Shown piece by piece: positions 31,391 through 39,512 of a stretch of 39,807 nt of DNA (position 1 is its first letter; each line of letters starts with the position of its first letter). Source of the stretch: Minisyncoccota bacterium (lineage in GTDB: Bacteria > Patescibacteriota > Minisyncoccia > Minisyncoccales > Minisyncoccaceae); assembly GCA_028693895.1 (NCBI GenBank), contig JAQUUL010000002.1:1-39807 (forward strand), given 5' to 3'. The position numbers and the translations under genes are program-made. A model generated the notes under the pieces. That model was not told the DNA's origin, made no database searches, and saw only the letters and a program-made list of their open reading frames with translations.

Positions 31391-32208
31391 ATTCCACAAA
31401 TTAAAATATCTATTGCTGAATTAGGATTAATCTGTCCAGTTTTAATACTAAAATCTAATTCTGCTATCTTATTATACATGTTTTTTAATTCTACCATTGT
31501 AAAGTTTTCTGATAATTTAGAAACAAAATAATTGGCTGGCTCCCCATCTTTAGCAGAGATTATTTTTCTTATTTGAGAAGCTATCATTACTAAAAGATAA
31601 ACAGGAGTATCCCCTTTTTCTATATGATTTCTTACCAAGCGAATTGCTTTTTTTTGGTCTTTTTTAGCAATCGCATCTATTGTTTCCCAGATATTAGTGT
31701 CTTCTTTATCTCTTACTAATTTTAAAATATTTTCAGTTGATATTTTATTAGAATAATTAACAAGCTTTAATATTTCTTGTTCCATTCTCCATAAATCGTT
31801 TCCTATGAAGTCTACGAGCATATTAATTCCATCTACTTCAATTTCCCCATTTAATTGTTTTGCTTTTTCTCTTATCCATTCTTTAAGCTTTGCATCACTT
31901 AAAGGCTTAAACTCTTGAACTTTATCAAATAATTCTTTATTTTTATCATCTTCCTTAATTAATAGAAGTATGTTTGGAGATTTTTTGAATAATTCAAGAT
32001 TTTCTTTATCTATCAATAAATCATTGACTATAATTAGTTTTTTAGGATCAAACATTGAAATCGAAAGAACTTCTTGCCTTAATTCATCAATATCTTTTCC
32101 TTGAAAAAAAGAAAAACTATTTTTATTTTTCTCTTTGTACTTTTCAATCATTTCCTTAGTTTTTTCTCTAATTCTGTAGGTATCTTTTCCGTAAAAAAGT
32201 ATAATCAT
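31387..32208 (-). CDS. holA: DNA polymerase III subunit delta
   Basis: Clamp-loader delta subunit opening the beta clamp. MIILFYGKDTYRIREKTKEMI is the N-terminal strand-turn-helix; LRQEVLSISMFDPKKLIIVNDLL and LLIKEDDKNKELFDKVQEFKPLSDAKLKEWI match the HolA fold; the lid and collar domains follow. The tracked ORF starts 15 bases earlier; ATG at 32206-32208 overlaps the mutM stop as ATGA, like the next gene, so it is preferred (about 273 residues). Confidence 0.85.
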   Translation of the reverse strand: MIILFYGKDTYRIREKTKEMIEKYKEKNKNSFSFFQGKDIDELRQEVLSISMFDPKKLIIVNDLLIDKENLELFKKSPNILLLIKEDDKNKELFDKVQEFKPLSDAKLKEWIREKAKQLNGEIEVDGINMLVDFIGNDLWRMEQEILKLVNYSNKISTENILKLVRDKEDTNIWETIDAIAKKDQKKAIRLVRNHIEKGDTPVYLLVMIASQIRKIISAKDGEPANYFVSKLSENFTMVELKNMYNKIAELDFSIKTGQINPNSAIDILICGI

Positions 32209-33053
32209 TTCTTTTTTTGACAATTAGGACAAAAAAATGTTCCTCTTCCTCCTAAATTTATTCTTAATATTTTCGCTCCACATTTTTCACATTCTTTGCC
32301 ATTTTTTTGATAAACCTTCATTATATTTTGGAACCCCCCTTTTTCTCCATTAAGATCTCTAAAATCAGAAAAACTGTCTCCCTTAAGTCTAATTGATTCC
32401 TTAAGTATAAACTGCATATTATCATATATTTTTTTCAAATCTTTTTCGTCTAATTTATTTGCTGATTCTTCAGGATGAACATTAGAAAGATAAAGTATTT
32501 CTGAAGCATATATATTCCCTATTCCTGCAATAAAATTTTGATCCATTAAAATTTGTTTAATTTTTCCTTTTTTTCTCTTAAATAAATCCTTAAAAGAATT
32601 AAAATCAATATCTAAAGGCTCCGGACCTAAATCAAAATTTACATCTTTAATTATTTCTATTTTAGCAAATTTTCTTTGGTCAGAAAGAGCTATTTGTCTT
32701 CCATCGTCTAAAGAAAAGACTATATGTAAATATCCGTTAACTCTATCGTCAGACAATGGGCCAACTGGAGGAACCCATACATTATTTTCAAACTTCCATT
32801 TGCCAAGCAATAAATGTCCTGATATTTTTTGATGAATTAAAAGAATCTCTTCATTATCTAAATAAATAAGGATATTTTTACCTCTCCTTCCAATTGATAC
32901 TATCTTTCTGCCAATAAGTTTTCTCTTAAAGTCCTCAAAGCTATCTTGTTTAACAAGTTTCTTTGTATCAGTCCAAACATCAGAGAAAGTTTTTCCAATA
33001 ACTTCTTTTCTTAATCCTCTGACTATTATTTCTACTTCAGGAAGTTCAGGCAT
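32205..33053 (-). CDS. mutM: Formamidopyrimidine-DNA glycosylase
   Basis: 282 residues. Bifunctional glycosylase/AP lyase removing 8-oxoguanine. N-terminal PELPEVE with the catalytic Pro2 and Glu3; DQRKFAKIEI; the helix-two-turn-helix GIGNIYASEILY; and the C-terminal zinc finger CEKCGAKILRINLGGRGTFFCPNC. It begins at the TAATG overlap with the response regulator gene. Confidence 0.95.
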   Translation of the reverse strand: MPELPEVEIIVRGLRKEVIGKTFSDVWTDTKKLVKQDSFEDFKRKLIGRKIVSIGRRGKNILIYLDNEEILLIHQKISGHLLLGKWKFENNVWVPPVGPLSDDRVNGYLHIVFSLDDGRQIALSDQRKFAKIEIIKDVNFDLGPEPLDIDFNSFKDLFKRKKGKIKQILMDQNFIAGIGNIYASEILYLSNVHPEESANKLDEKDLKKIYDNMQFILKESIRLKGDSFSDFRDLNGEKGGFQNIMKVYQKNGKECEKCGAKILRINLGGRGTFFCPNCQKKK

Positions 33054-33421
33054 TATCCTAAAATAGTTTTTAGCTTTTCAACTATTTCTTGAGGAGTAAA
33101 ATGAGCTTTAACCATAAAGTCTACTGCACCCAAACCAAGTCCTCTTTCAATATCTTCTTTTTGTCCAAGATTAGAAAGTATAATCACTGGAATGTTTGCT
33201 ATTTCTGGGTCTTTTTTAGCTTTTTCTAAAACTTCAAAACCATTAATTCCGGGCAAAATTAAATCTAAAAGAACAACATCCGGTTTTGTTTCTTTAATCA
33301 TTGCTAATCCACTTTCTCCATCAACAGCAGAAACAACATCATATTCCATAGTTATAAGTTTTTTACTCATTAATTCTCTTAGAAACTTATCATCTTCAAT
33401 TACCAATATTTTTTTAATCAT
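33053..33421 (-). CDS. Single-domain response regulator (CheY-like)
   Basis: 122 residues, receiver domain only: acidic pair VIEDDKFL, phosphoacceptor Asp in PDVVLLDLILPGINGFEVL, Thr/Ser position IILSN, conserved Lys in FMVKAHF. No DNA-binding output domain. It follows the histidine kinase by 17 bases, so it is its likely partner, acting through protein contact. Confidence 0.92.
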   Translation of the reverse strand: MIKKILVIEDDKFLRELMSKKLITMEYDVVSAVDGESGLAMIKETKPDVVLLDLILPGINGFEVLEKAKKDPEIANIPVIILSNLGQKEDIERGLGLGAVDFMVKAHFTPQEIVEKLKTILG

Positions 33422-33438
33422 ATATTTTATATTATTTA

Positions 33439-34584
33439 TTATTTATTAATAGGAAGCGTAAAATAAAAAGCAGTTCCTTTGTTCTCTTCAGATTCAAACC
33501 ATATTTCCCCTTTATGTGCTTGTACAATATTTTTTGTTGTATATAATCCAAGTCCTGTTCCGTCTGTTTCCATTCTTGTTACATTTTCCGCCCTGAAAAA
33601 TTTTGTAAATATTCTGTCTTGTTGATTCTTTGGTATTCCAACTCCTGAATCTTTTATCTTAAATATAACATTTTTATTATCACTTTCAATAGTAATTTTA
33701 ATATTTCCACTTTCTGGAGTATATTTAATAGCATTCTCAAGAAGGTTTTGAATTACCACTCCCATTTTTTCTTTATCAACTTTAACTTTTGGCAATAATT
33801 TCTCTGGCTTCTTGTAGTCTACATTCATCTTTTTAATCTTAATTAATTCTCCAGAGCTATTTATAATTTCTTCTACAATATCTTCTAATTGAGAAATTTC
33901 TTGATTATATAATAATCTACCTTCTTCGATCCTACTTACATTCAAAAGATCATTAATTAAAACTATCATTCTCTCGTTACTTAAATATGTTTTTCCTAAT
34001 AAATCTCTTTGTTCCTCATTTATTTCCCCAGAATCACCATCTAATATCATTTGAATAGTCCACTTTATTGCTGATAAAGGCGTTCTTAATTGATGGGCAG
34101 CAACAGAAACAAACTCTGTTTTCATTTTTTCAATAAGCTTTTCTTTTGTTACATCGTGAAAAATAATTAAAAATCCTTTTTCTTCTTCATTATCTTTTAA
34201 TAATACTGATGTAATTTCAAAGTGAAGATCATTTATTGCTGTCGCTCCTTCTCTATATGTGCTTTTAATTCTCTTTTTGTCTTCATCTATTAGTATGCTT
34301 CTAAATTGATTAGCATTGTCTCTATTTACTAAATCTAAAAAACACATCCCCGCTGCTGTTTTTTTATCAAGAGAAAATAAATCTACTGCTGAAGAATTAA
34401 TAATTTCAATCTGTTTTTTTCTGTTTAATAATATAACCCCATCAGTAAGATTCTCAATAATTGCCGTTGTCTTGTTTCTTTCATCTACCGCTGAACGCCT
34501 TAAATCATCCGTGTCTTCTAATATGTTCAAAAGAGCAGCTCTTACTTTTCTTAATTCGTCTGGATTGTTTAAAATATTTTCCAT
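33439..34584 (-). CDS. Soluble PAS-domain sensor histidine kinase
   Basis: 381 residues with no transmembrane segment, so it senses an internal signal. An N-terminal coiled coil (about 5-45) leads to a PAS domain (about 45-150, IIENLTDGVILLNRKKQIEII). The HisKA box is FVSVAAHQLRTPLSAIKW with the phospho-His. The ATPase domain has NLLENAIKYT (N box), DSGVGIPKNQQDRIF (G1), and DGTGLGLYTTKNIV (G2). Its promoter overlaps the end of the exonuclease gene. Confidence 0.93.
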   Translation of the reverse strand: MENILNNPDELRKVRAALLNILEDTDDLRRSAVDERNKTTAIIENLTDGVILLNRKKQIEIINSSAVDLFSLDKKTAAGMCFLDLVNRDNANQFRSILIDEDKKRIKSTYREGATAINDLHFEITSVLLKDNEEEKGFLIIFHDVTKEKLIEKMKTEFVSVAAHQLRTPLSAIKWTIQMILDGDSGEINEEQRDLLGKTYLSNERMIVLINDLLNVSRIEEGRLLYNQEISQLEDIVEEIINSSGELIKIKKMNVDYKKPEKLLPKVKVDKEKMGVVIQNLLENAIKYTPESGNIKITIESDNKNVIFKIKDSGVGIPKNQQDRIFTKFFRAENVTRMETDGTGLGLYTTKNIVQAHKGEIWFESEENKGTAFYFTLPINK

Positions 34585-34590
34585 GTTCTT

Positions 34591-34619
34591 ATTTTACCAT
34601 AATCTTAGATTTTCACCAA
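34591..34619 (-). promoter_or_regulatory. Leaderless-type promoter of the histidine kinase
   Basis: Minus-strand TTGGTG (34614-34619), a 17-base spacer and TAAAAT (34591-34596), 6 bases before the ATG. The -10 shares bases with the TAA stop of the exonuclease gene. Confidence 0.55.
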
Positions 34620-35499
34620 TTGGTTTCGCTGTAACATTTTTCATTAAACTATTAAAACCAAAATTTTCTAACATTTTTAATACATCTTCTTCGTTATATC
34701 CTCCCCATTCGCATTTTTCTAAATCAATATCAAGAGGAATATCTTTTTTAATTTCAGAAAGCTCTCTACTTAAGAAAGCTCTTTCTTTGTCATTAATTAA
34801 TTTTTCTCTTGTTTTTAAAGACAAATTATCTTCTCCTAAATCTATTTTTTTATACAAATTAAAAATATCCCCAAAGTCTTTAATTAAACTAATTGCTGTT
34901 TTTTCTCCTATCCCTTTAACTCCGGGAATATTATCAGAGACATCTCCCCTTAAAGCTTTGTAATCTATTAGTTGTTCGGGAGAAAGTCCATTGTATTTTT
35001 CTTTTACTGCTTTTTCATCATATATTACCGCACTTTTAACTCCTTTATTTAAATAATAAACAAAAGTACTATTATTAATTAATTGAAAATTATCCATATC
35101 TCCAGAAACAATAATGTTTTTTCTTCCATCAATTTTTCTTGACAATGTCCCTATTAGATCATCTCCTTCAAATCCTGCTTTTTCAAAAACAGGAACATTG
35201 AATGATTTAAGAACTTCCTTAACTATTGGTATTTGAATGTATAACTCATCAGGCGCTTTTTTCCTTTGTGCTTTGTAATCATCATACATTTTTTTTCTAA
35301 AAGTTGGGCTTGGTACATCAAAACAAGCTACAAAATACTTAGGCTCTAATTCTTTTAAGAGTTTAAATAAAACTAAAAGAAATCCGTAAACAGCACTAAC
35401 AACTTGTCCATCTTTAGATCTTAATGGAGGTAAAGCATGAAAAGCTCTATGGATTATTGAATTTGAATCAATTATTACAAAATTATCTTTATTTTCCAT
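34594..35499 (-). CDS. Stand-alone 5'-3' exonuclease (Pol I N-terminal domain-like)
   Basis: About 301 residues. FEN-type nuclease removing RNA primers or flaps. DSNSIIHRAFHALPP (metal Asp), YFVACFDVPSPTFRKKMYDDYKAQR, FEGDDLIGTLSR (acidic cluster), VSGDMDNFQLI, and the helix-hairpin-helix ALRGDVSDNIPGVKGIGEKTA are all in order. No polymerase domain follows. The tracked start is a TTG; the ATG two codons later (35497-35499) is preferred. It overlaps tsaE. Confidence 0.9.
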   Translation of the reverse strand: MENKDNFVIIDSNSIIHRAFHALPPLRSKDGQVVSAVYGFLLVLFKLLKELEPKYFVACFDVPSPTFRKKMYDDYKAQRKKAPDELYIQIPIVKEVLKSFNVPVFEKAGFEGDDLIGTLSRKIDGRKNIIVSGDMDNFQLINNSTFVYYLNKGVKSAVIYDEKAVKEKYNGLSPEQLIDYKALRGDVSDNIPGVKGIGEKTAISLIKDFGDIFNLYKKIDLGEDNLSLKTREKLINDKERAFLSRELSEIKKDIPLDIDLEKCEWGGYNEEDVLKMLENFGFNSLMKNVTAKPIGENLRLW

Positions 35500-35914
35500 A
35501 ATCAATTATTATTTTTCTTTTGTTTTCATCTGTTGGAACGATTTGTATTTTTATAATGTCTTTTGGAAGAAAACTTTTAACTATTTTTGGCCACTCAATA
35601 CAAATAATATTATTCTTATCTGTAAATATATCTTTAAGAGGAATTGTATTAAGCTCTTTCTTATTTTTAATTCTGTAAAAATCAAAATGACAGAAAAACT
35701 TTTTATTTTTTAATGGATATTTATTCATAATAATAAAAGTTGGACTTGTAATTTTTCTATTCAACCCTAAACCTTTAGCGAAGCCCTGAATAAAAGAAGT
35801 TTTTCCTGCCCCTAAATCTCCTTCAAAAACAATAAATCTTTTCCTATCTTTAGCTAAAGATTTGCCTATTTCTTTTGTTTCTTTTAAATTTTCTGAAAAG
35901 TATTCTATCTTCAT
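35489..35914 (-). CDS. tsaE: tRNA threonylcarbamoyladenosine biosynthesis ATPase TsaE
   Basis: 141 residues. ATPase partner of TsaD/TsaB in t6A synthesis. Walker A FEGDLGAGKTSFIQGFAKGLG, ITSPTFIIMNKY, HFDFYRIKNKKEL, and IICIEWP are the family signatures. tsaD lies far away at 7660; tsaB is not in the window. Confidence 0.94.
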   Translation of the reverse strand: MKIEYFSENLKETKEIGKSLAKDRKRFIVFEGDLGAGKTSFIQGFAKGLGLNRKITSPTFIIMNKYPLKNKKFFCHFDFYRIKNKKELNTIPLKDIFTDKNNIICIEWPKIVKSFLPKDIIKIQIVPTDENKRKIIIDYGK

Positions 35915-35922
35915 TGTTTTTC

Positions 35923-35950
35923 ATTTTATACTCTTTTCTTTTATTGTCAA
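35923..35950 (-). promoter_or_regulatory. Leaderless-type promoter of tsaE
   Basis: Minus-strand TTGACA (35945-35950), a 16-base spacer and TAAAAT (35923-35928), 8 bases before the ATG. Confidence 0.6.
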
Positions 35951-35957
35951 AATTAAA

Positions 35958-35986
35958 TTGACTTTTAATATTAAATATAATAAATT
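35958..35986 (+). promoter_or_regulatory. Possible promoter of the DHH-like/pilB operon
   Basis: TTGACT (35958-35963), a 17-base spacer and TAAATT (35981-35986), 11 bases before the ATG at 35998. An alternative -10, TATAAT at 35976-35981, lacks a matching -35. Confidence 0.45.
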
Positions 35987-35997
35987 AATGTTGTATT

Positions 35998-37032
35998 ATG
36001 GATATTAAAAAGGTCATAGAAGGTTCAAATAATATAGGAATCTTAACTAAAAGAAATGCAAACAATGATGCAGTTGGGGCTAGTTTAGCCCTTTTTTTTA
36101 TGCTTCAAAGCATTGGAAAGAAAGCATGTTTTCCTTCTAAAAAAATCCCTAAAGAATTGTTAGATTTTCTTAAAAGCAGAGGAGGCAAAAAGTTTCAAGT
36201 TTCTTTTGATGACGAAATATCAGAAGTTTATTATGAGAAAAAAGGAAAAGGAATTATTCTTTACTTAGAGCCGAAAGATAAAAATGCTCGAGATGAAAAA
36301 TTTTCCTGCAAAATTATTTCTGGAGAAAATTTCTTTTCTCCAGAATATGATATTCTTTTTGTTTTGGGAATTGAAGACTTCAAAGAAGTTGAAGATCTTT
36401 TAGAAAATAACGAACAATTATCTAATTGCACCATCATAAATATTGATAAGAATCTAAATAATCAAAATTACGGAGAAATTAATATCATAGATGAAAATCA
36501 ATCATTATCTCAAACAATAGCTTGTTTACTAAAAGATTTTGGAGAATACAATAATAGAGATGCTCTTAATTTTCTTCTTTATGGACTTGCTTTTTCAGGT
36601 AAAAAGACTAACAATAGAAAAAAGGTTTCTACTGTTAGGTGGATATTAAAAAATGGTGGAGATTTAAGCCTTTTTTCAGGGTCTATTGAAAATAATAAAT
36701 TATTAGAAATCGTTCTAAAGAATCTTACTTTTGAGGGAGATGTTTATATCTCTTCTATTTCAAAGAAAGATTTTTTGGAAAGCAATACTAGTTCTAAAAA
36801 TTTAAGCTTTTCTGTAGAAAGACTCAAAAATTTCTTAAATATTTCTTCTTTCTTTTTCTTATGGGAAGAAAAGAATATAATAAAAGCACTTATTTATTCT
36901 GATAGAAAATATATCGTTCAAAGAATAAGTATGTATTTTAAGGGATTTTTCAAAGAAAGAGGTGGTATATTCTCAATAGAAGAAAATAGTATAGAAAGAG
37001 CAAAATATAAATTATTATCATATTTAAAATAA
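35998..37032 (+). CDS. DHH-phosphoesterase-like pseudoenzyme
   Basis: 344 residues resembling the DHH/NrnA fold: IGILTKRNANNDAVGASLALFFMLQSIGKKA corresponds to the first metal motif, and CTIINIDKNLNNQNYGEINIIDENQSLSQTIACLL to the DHH motif region. The expected DxD and DHH residues are replaced (NANNDA, IDKN), so metal-dependent nuclease activity is unlikely. It may bind nucleotides or act as a structural partner. It is coupled to pilB by a TAATG overlap, which suggests a role in pilus assembly or its control. Confidence 0.65.
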   Translation: MDIKKVIEGSNNIGILTKRNANNDAVGASLALFFMLQSIGKKACFPSKKIPKELLDFLKSRGGKKFQVSFDDEISEVYYEKKGKGIILYLEPKDKNARDEKFSCKIISGENFFSPEYDILFVLGIEDFKEVEDLLENNEQLSNCTIINIDKNLNNQNYGEINIIDENQSLSQTIACLLKDFGEYNNRDALNFLLYGLAFSGKKTNNRKKVSTVRWILKNGGDLSLFSGSIENNKLLEIVLKNLTFEGDVYISSISKKDFLESNTSSKNLSFSVERLKNFLNISSFFFLWEEKNIIKALIYSDRKYIVQRISMYFKGFFKERGGIFSIEENSIERAKYKLLSYLK

Positions 37033-38327
37033 TGGACAATATCACAAGTAAAATTGAAATAGAAAATGAACTTCAGGAAAAACTAAAAGAAAATATTCAT
37101 AGTGTTGCTGATTTCAAAAAAGAAATAGAAGAATCATTAAAAGCTGACGTTTCTGTTATTATAAAAACAATAATGTCTAGCTCTATTTTATTGAATTGTT
37201 CCGATTTACATATAGAAGCTATTCCCGAAGGGTCAACTTTAAGAGCAAGAATTGATGGAATATTGCAAGAAATTTTTAATTTTGACACCTTAAAGCATCA
37301 AAGAATTGTTTCGAGAATAAAACTTCTAAGTGGATTAAAATTAAATGTTGACGATAAGCCTCAAGACGGAAGATTTTCAATTATTTTTGAGTCAGGTGAA
37401 GAAATAGAAATCAGAGTTTCAACTCTTCCGACTGAATACGGAGAGACTATTGTTATGAGAGTCCTTAATCCTAAAAATCTAATTGACCTGGAAAGTTTAG
37501 GATTAAGAAAAGACATCTATGATATTTTTTCAAAAGAAGCAAAAAAACCTAATGGGATGATTATCGTTACTGGGCCAACTGGTTCTGGTAAAACAACCAC
37601 CCTTTATGCTTTTCTAAAGAAAATTAGAAATCCAGAAATTAAAGTTATTACTATTGAAGACCCTATTGAATACCATCTAGAAGGAATTTCTCAAACACAA
37701 GTAAAACCTAAAAAAGGATATAATTTTGCCGCAGGATTAAAGTCTATTGTTAGGCAAGACCCTGATGCCATACTTGTTGGAGAAATTAGAGATTTAGAAA
37801 CTGCTTCTATTGCTTTACAAGCGGCACTGACTGGACACTTAGTATTAAGCACATTACATGCAAACGAAGCAGCAGGAACAATTGCCAGGTTCCAAGCGTT
37901 AGGAGAAGTTGCGACTAATATAGCTCCTGCTATTAATGCAGCTATCGCCCAAAGACTTGTGAGAAAAGTTTGCCCTAAATGCACAGAAAAGAAAAAAATG
38001 TCTAAAGAAATTTTTGATGAAATTAAGACGGGTTTAGCTGGCATCCCTGACAATATTGACATGCCAGAAATTAGCGAAGAATTAGAAATCGCTGATATAA
38101 AAGGATGTGAATATTGTAATTTTACTGGATACAAGGGACGAGTTGGTATTTTTGAAGCAATGATTATTGACGATGAAATAGAAGACTTTATTTTAACTTC
38201 TCCATCAACATCAGCCTTGCAGAAAATGGCTATTAAAAAAGGAATGACTACAATGAAACAAGATGGATTAATTAAAGTGTTAAAAGGAGTAACAACAATT
38301 GAAGAAGTAAGAAGGGTCGCGGGATAA
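37032..38327 (+). CDS. pilB: Type IV pilus assembly ATPase PilB/GspE
   Basis: 431 residues. Hexameric motor for pilus extension. DLHIEAIPEGSTLRARIDGIL (N2 domain), Walker A GPTGSGKTTTL, Asp box ITIEDPIEYHLEGISQTQV, Walker B DPDAILVGEIRDLETA, His box TGHLVLSTLHAN. The tetra-Cys zinc site is CPKC ... CEYC. It lacks the N-terminal MshEN domain of longer PilBs. It would serve type IV pilins such as the protein at 120-1270; other pilus genes are not in the window. Confidence 0.95.
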   Translation: MDNITSKIEIENELQEKLKENIHSVADFKKEIEESLKADVSVIIKTIMSSSILLNCSDLHIEAIPEGSTLRARIDGILQEIFNFDTLKHQRIVSRIKLLSGLKLNVDDKPQDGRFSIIFESGEEIEIRVSTLPTEYGETIVMRVLNPKNLIDLESLGLRKDIYDIFSKEAKKPNGMIIVTGPTGSGKTTTLYAFLKKIRNPEIKVITIEDPIEYHLEGISQTQVKPKKGYNFAAGLKSIVRQDPDAILVGEIRDLETASIALQAALTGHLVLSTLHANEAAGTIARFQALGEVATNIAPAINAAIAQRLVRKVCPKCTEKKKMSKEIFDEIKTGLAGIPDNIDMPEISEELEIADIKGCEYCNFTGYKGRVGIFEAMIIDDEIEDFILTSPSTSALQKMAIKKGMTTMKQDGLIKVLKGVTTIEEVRRVAG

Positions 38328-38329
38328 CA

Positions 38330-38495
38330 AAAAAGCCCCCTAAAGGGCTTTCAAACAATTCCTGAACTGGGGGTCCTCGTTAGCGGTAGGGCTAAGCCAA
38401 GAAATTTTTCGAGGTATAACCCAGTCGAAACCAAGTTAACCATTAACTAAAAAAATTCCCTTCCCCCCAGTTCAGGAATCGTTTTATTAGTTCGT
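38330..38495 (-). ncRNA. Candidate structured ncRNA with own promoter and terminator
   Basis: On the minus strand between ruvB and pilB. Predicted start A at 38495 from the promoter at 38502-38530, predicted end near 38330 at a T-run. A 21-position outer stem (38464-38484 with 38353-38373; AACGATTCCTGAACTGGGGG side) has one mismatch. Inside are a hairpin AGTTAA-TGG-TTAACT (38434-38448), a helix CCTCG/CGAGG (38410-38414 with 38375-38379) and, stacked inside it, TTAGC-CCTACC-GCTAA (38380-38395). No open reading frame fits. It lacks the SRP-RNA and RNase P core motifs I know. A stretch TGGTTTCGACTGGG recalls the tmRNA 5' region, but the rest does not match. Size and long closing stem would also fit 6S RNA. 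A MITE with 21-base terminal repeats is an alternative. Confidence 0.65.
38331..38351 (-). terminator. Intrinsic terminator of the candidate ncRNA (shared with pilB)
   Basis: Minus-strand AAAGCCC-TTTAGG-GGGCTTT followed by TTTG, with six T in a row (three inside the stem). On the plus strand the stem is followed by CAAAC, so it is a better terminator for the minus strand, although it starts just after the pilB stop. Confidence 0.75.
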
Positions 38496-38501
38496 GAAGA
38501 T

Positions 38502-38530
38502 AATATAACATAGCATAAAATGTCTGTCAA
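38502..38530 (-). promoter_or_regulatory. Strong promoter of the candidate ncRNA
   Basis: Minus-strand perfect TTGACA (38525-38530), a 17-base spacer ending in TG-T, and TATATT (38502-38507). It spans the start codon of ruvB on the other strand. No comparably good plus-strand promoter for ruvB is visible. Confidence 0.75.
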
Positions 38531-39512
38531 GTCTTTTTCTCCACAATTAAATAATTCTGAAGAAATCATAGAGAATACACTTCGTCCACAAAAGTGGTCA
38601 AATTATATTGGACAAGAAAGAATTAAAAATAATTTGAAAATTATTATTGGTGCAGCAAAAAAAAGAAATGATTCTCCTGATCATTTACTTTTTTATGGTC
38701 CTGCTGGGTTAGGAAAAACTACTCTCGCATATTTAATAGCTAAAGAAGCAGAAGGAAACATTAGAACTATAGCGGCACCGATTATTGAAAGGCCCGGTGA
38801 TTTAGTTGCATTGCTAACTAGCTTAAACGAAGGAGACTTTCTTTTTATTGATGAATGTCATAGGTTAAATAAGCAAGTTGAAGAATATCTTTATTCTGCT
38901 ATGGAAGACTTCAAACTAAATTTAATTTTAGGAAAAGGGCCTATGGCAAAAACATTAGATTTAACTTTACCTCGCTTTACCCTAATAGGAGCAACCACAA
39001 AATTAGATATGCTTTCCTCTCCCCTAAGGGGCAGATTCGGAGCGATATTTCAATTAAACTTTTATGAACCAAAAGAAATAGAAGAGATAATAAGAAGGTC
39101 TGCCAAGATACTAAACATTGAAATTGATGACGATGCAGCAAAAGAATTATCAAAACGTTCTCGCTTCACCCCTAGAATTGCTAACAAGCTACTAAAAAGA
39201 GTCCGTGACTTCGCACAGATGGAAAATAAAAATACCATCACTAAAGAAATTGTTATTAATAGTTTAAGCTTTTTAGAAGTTGATGAATTAGGATTAGAAA
39301 CAGGAGACATAAAGATATTAGAAGCAATTATTAATAAATTTGAAGGGGGTCCTGTTGGGCTTCAAGCATTATCTTCAGCAACATCTGAGGAAAAAAATAC
39401 TATCCTTGATGTTTATGAGCCCTATCTTATTCAATTAGGATTAATCAAAAGAACTTCTAAGGGAAGAATTGCTACTAAGGCAGCGTATGAACATTTAAAA
39501 ATTAATATTTAA
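38520..39512 (+). CDS. ruvB: Holliday junction helicase RuvB
   Basis: 330 residues. AAA+ motor driving branch migration with RuvA (29531). LRPQKWSNYIGQERIKNNLKI, Walker A GPAGLGKTTLAYLIA, Walker B FLFIDECHRLN, sensor 1 GATTKLDMLSSPLRGRFG, and the C-terminal winged helix (GGPVGLQALSSATSEE). The ATG lies within the ncRNA promoter, so their transcription is likely to interfere. Confidence 0.96.
   Translation: MSVKSFSPQLNNSEEIIENTLRPQKWSNYIGQERIKNNLKIIIGAAKKRNDSPDHLLFYGPAGLGKTTLAYLIAKEAEGNIRTIAAPIIERPGDLVALLTSLNEGDFLFIDECHRLNKQVEEYLYSAMEDFKLNLILGKGPMAKTLDLTLPRFTLIGATTKLDMLSSPLRGRFGAIFQLNFYEPKEIEEIIRRSAKILNIEIDDDAAKELSKRSRFTPRIANKLLKRVRDFAQMENKNTITKEIVINSLSFLEVDELGLETGDIKILEAIINKFEGGPVGLQALSSATSEEKNTILDVYEPYLIQLGLIKRTSKGRIATKAAYEHLKINI

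Noticed and set aside
31387-33053. UGA-recoded genetic code as in Gracilibacteria/SR1
   Set aside because: TGA acts as a normal stop at holA, mutM, rplS and other genes, forming ATGA overlaps with following genes.
37691-38134. 147-residue minus-strand ORF inside pilB
   Set aside because: Antisense to conserved Walker B and His-box codons of PilB, with no domain of its own.
38353-38484. Plus-strand riboswitch or leader for ruvB
   Set aside because: The consensus promoter and the T-run terminator both point to the minus strand, and no good plus-strand promoter precedes the structure.
38353-38484. MITE with 21-base terminal inverted repeats
   Set aside because: No target-site duplication is visible at the edges and the element has its own promoter and terminator; not fully excluded.
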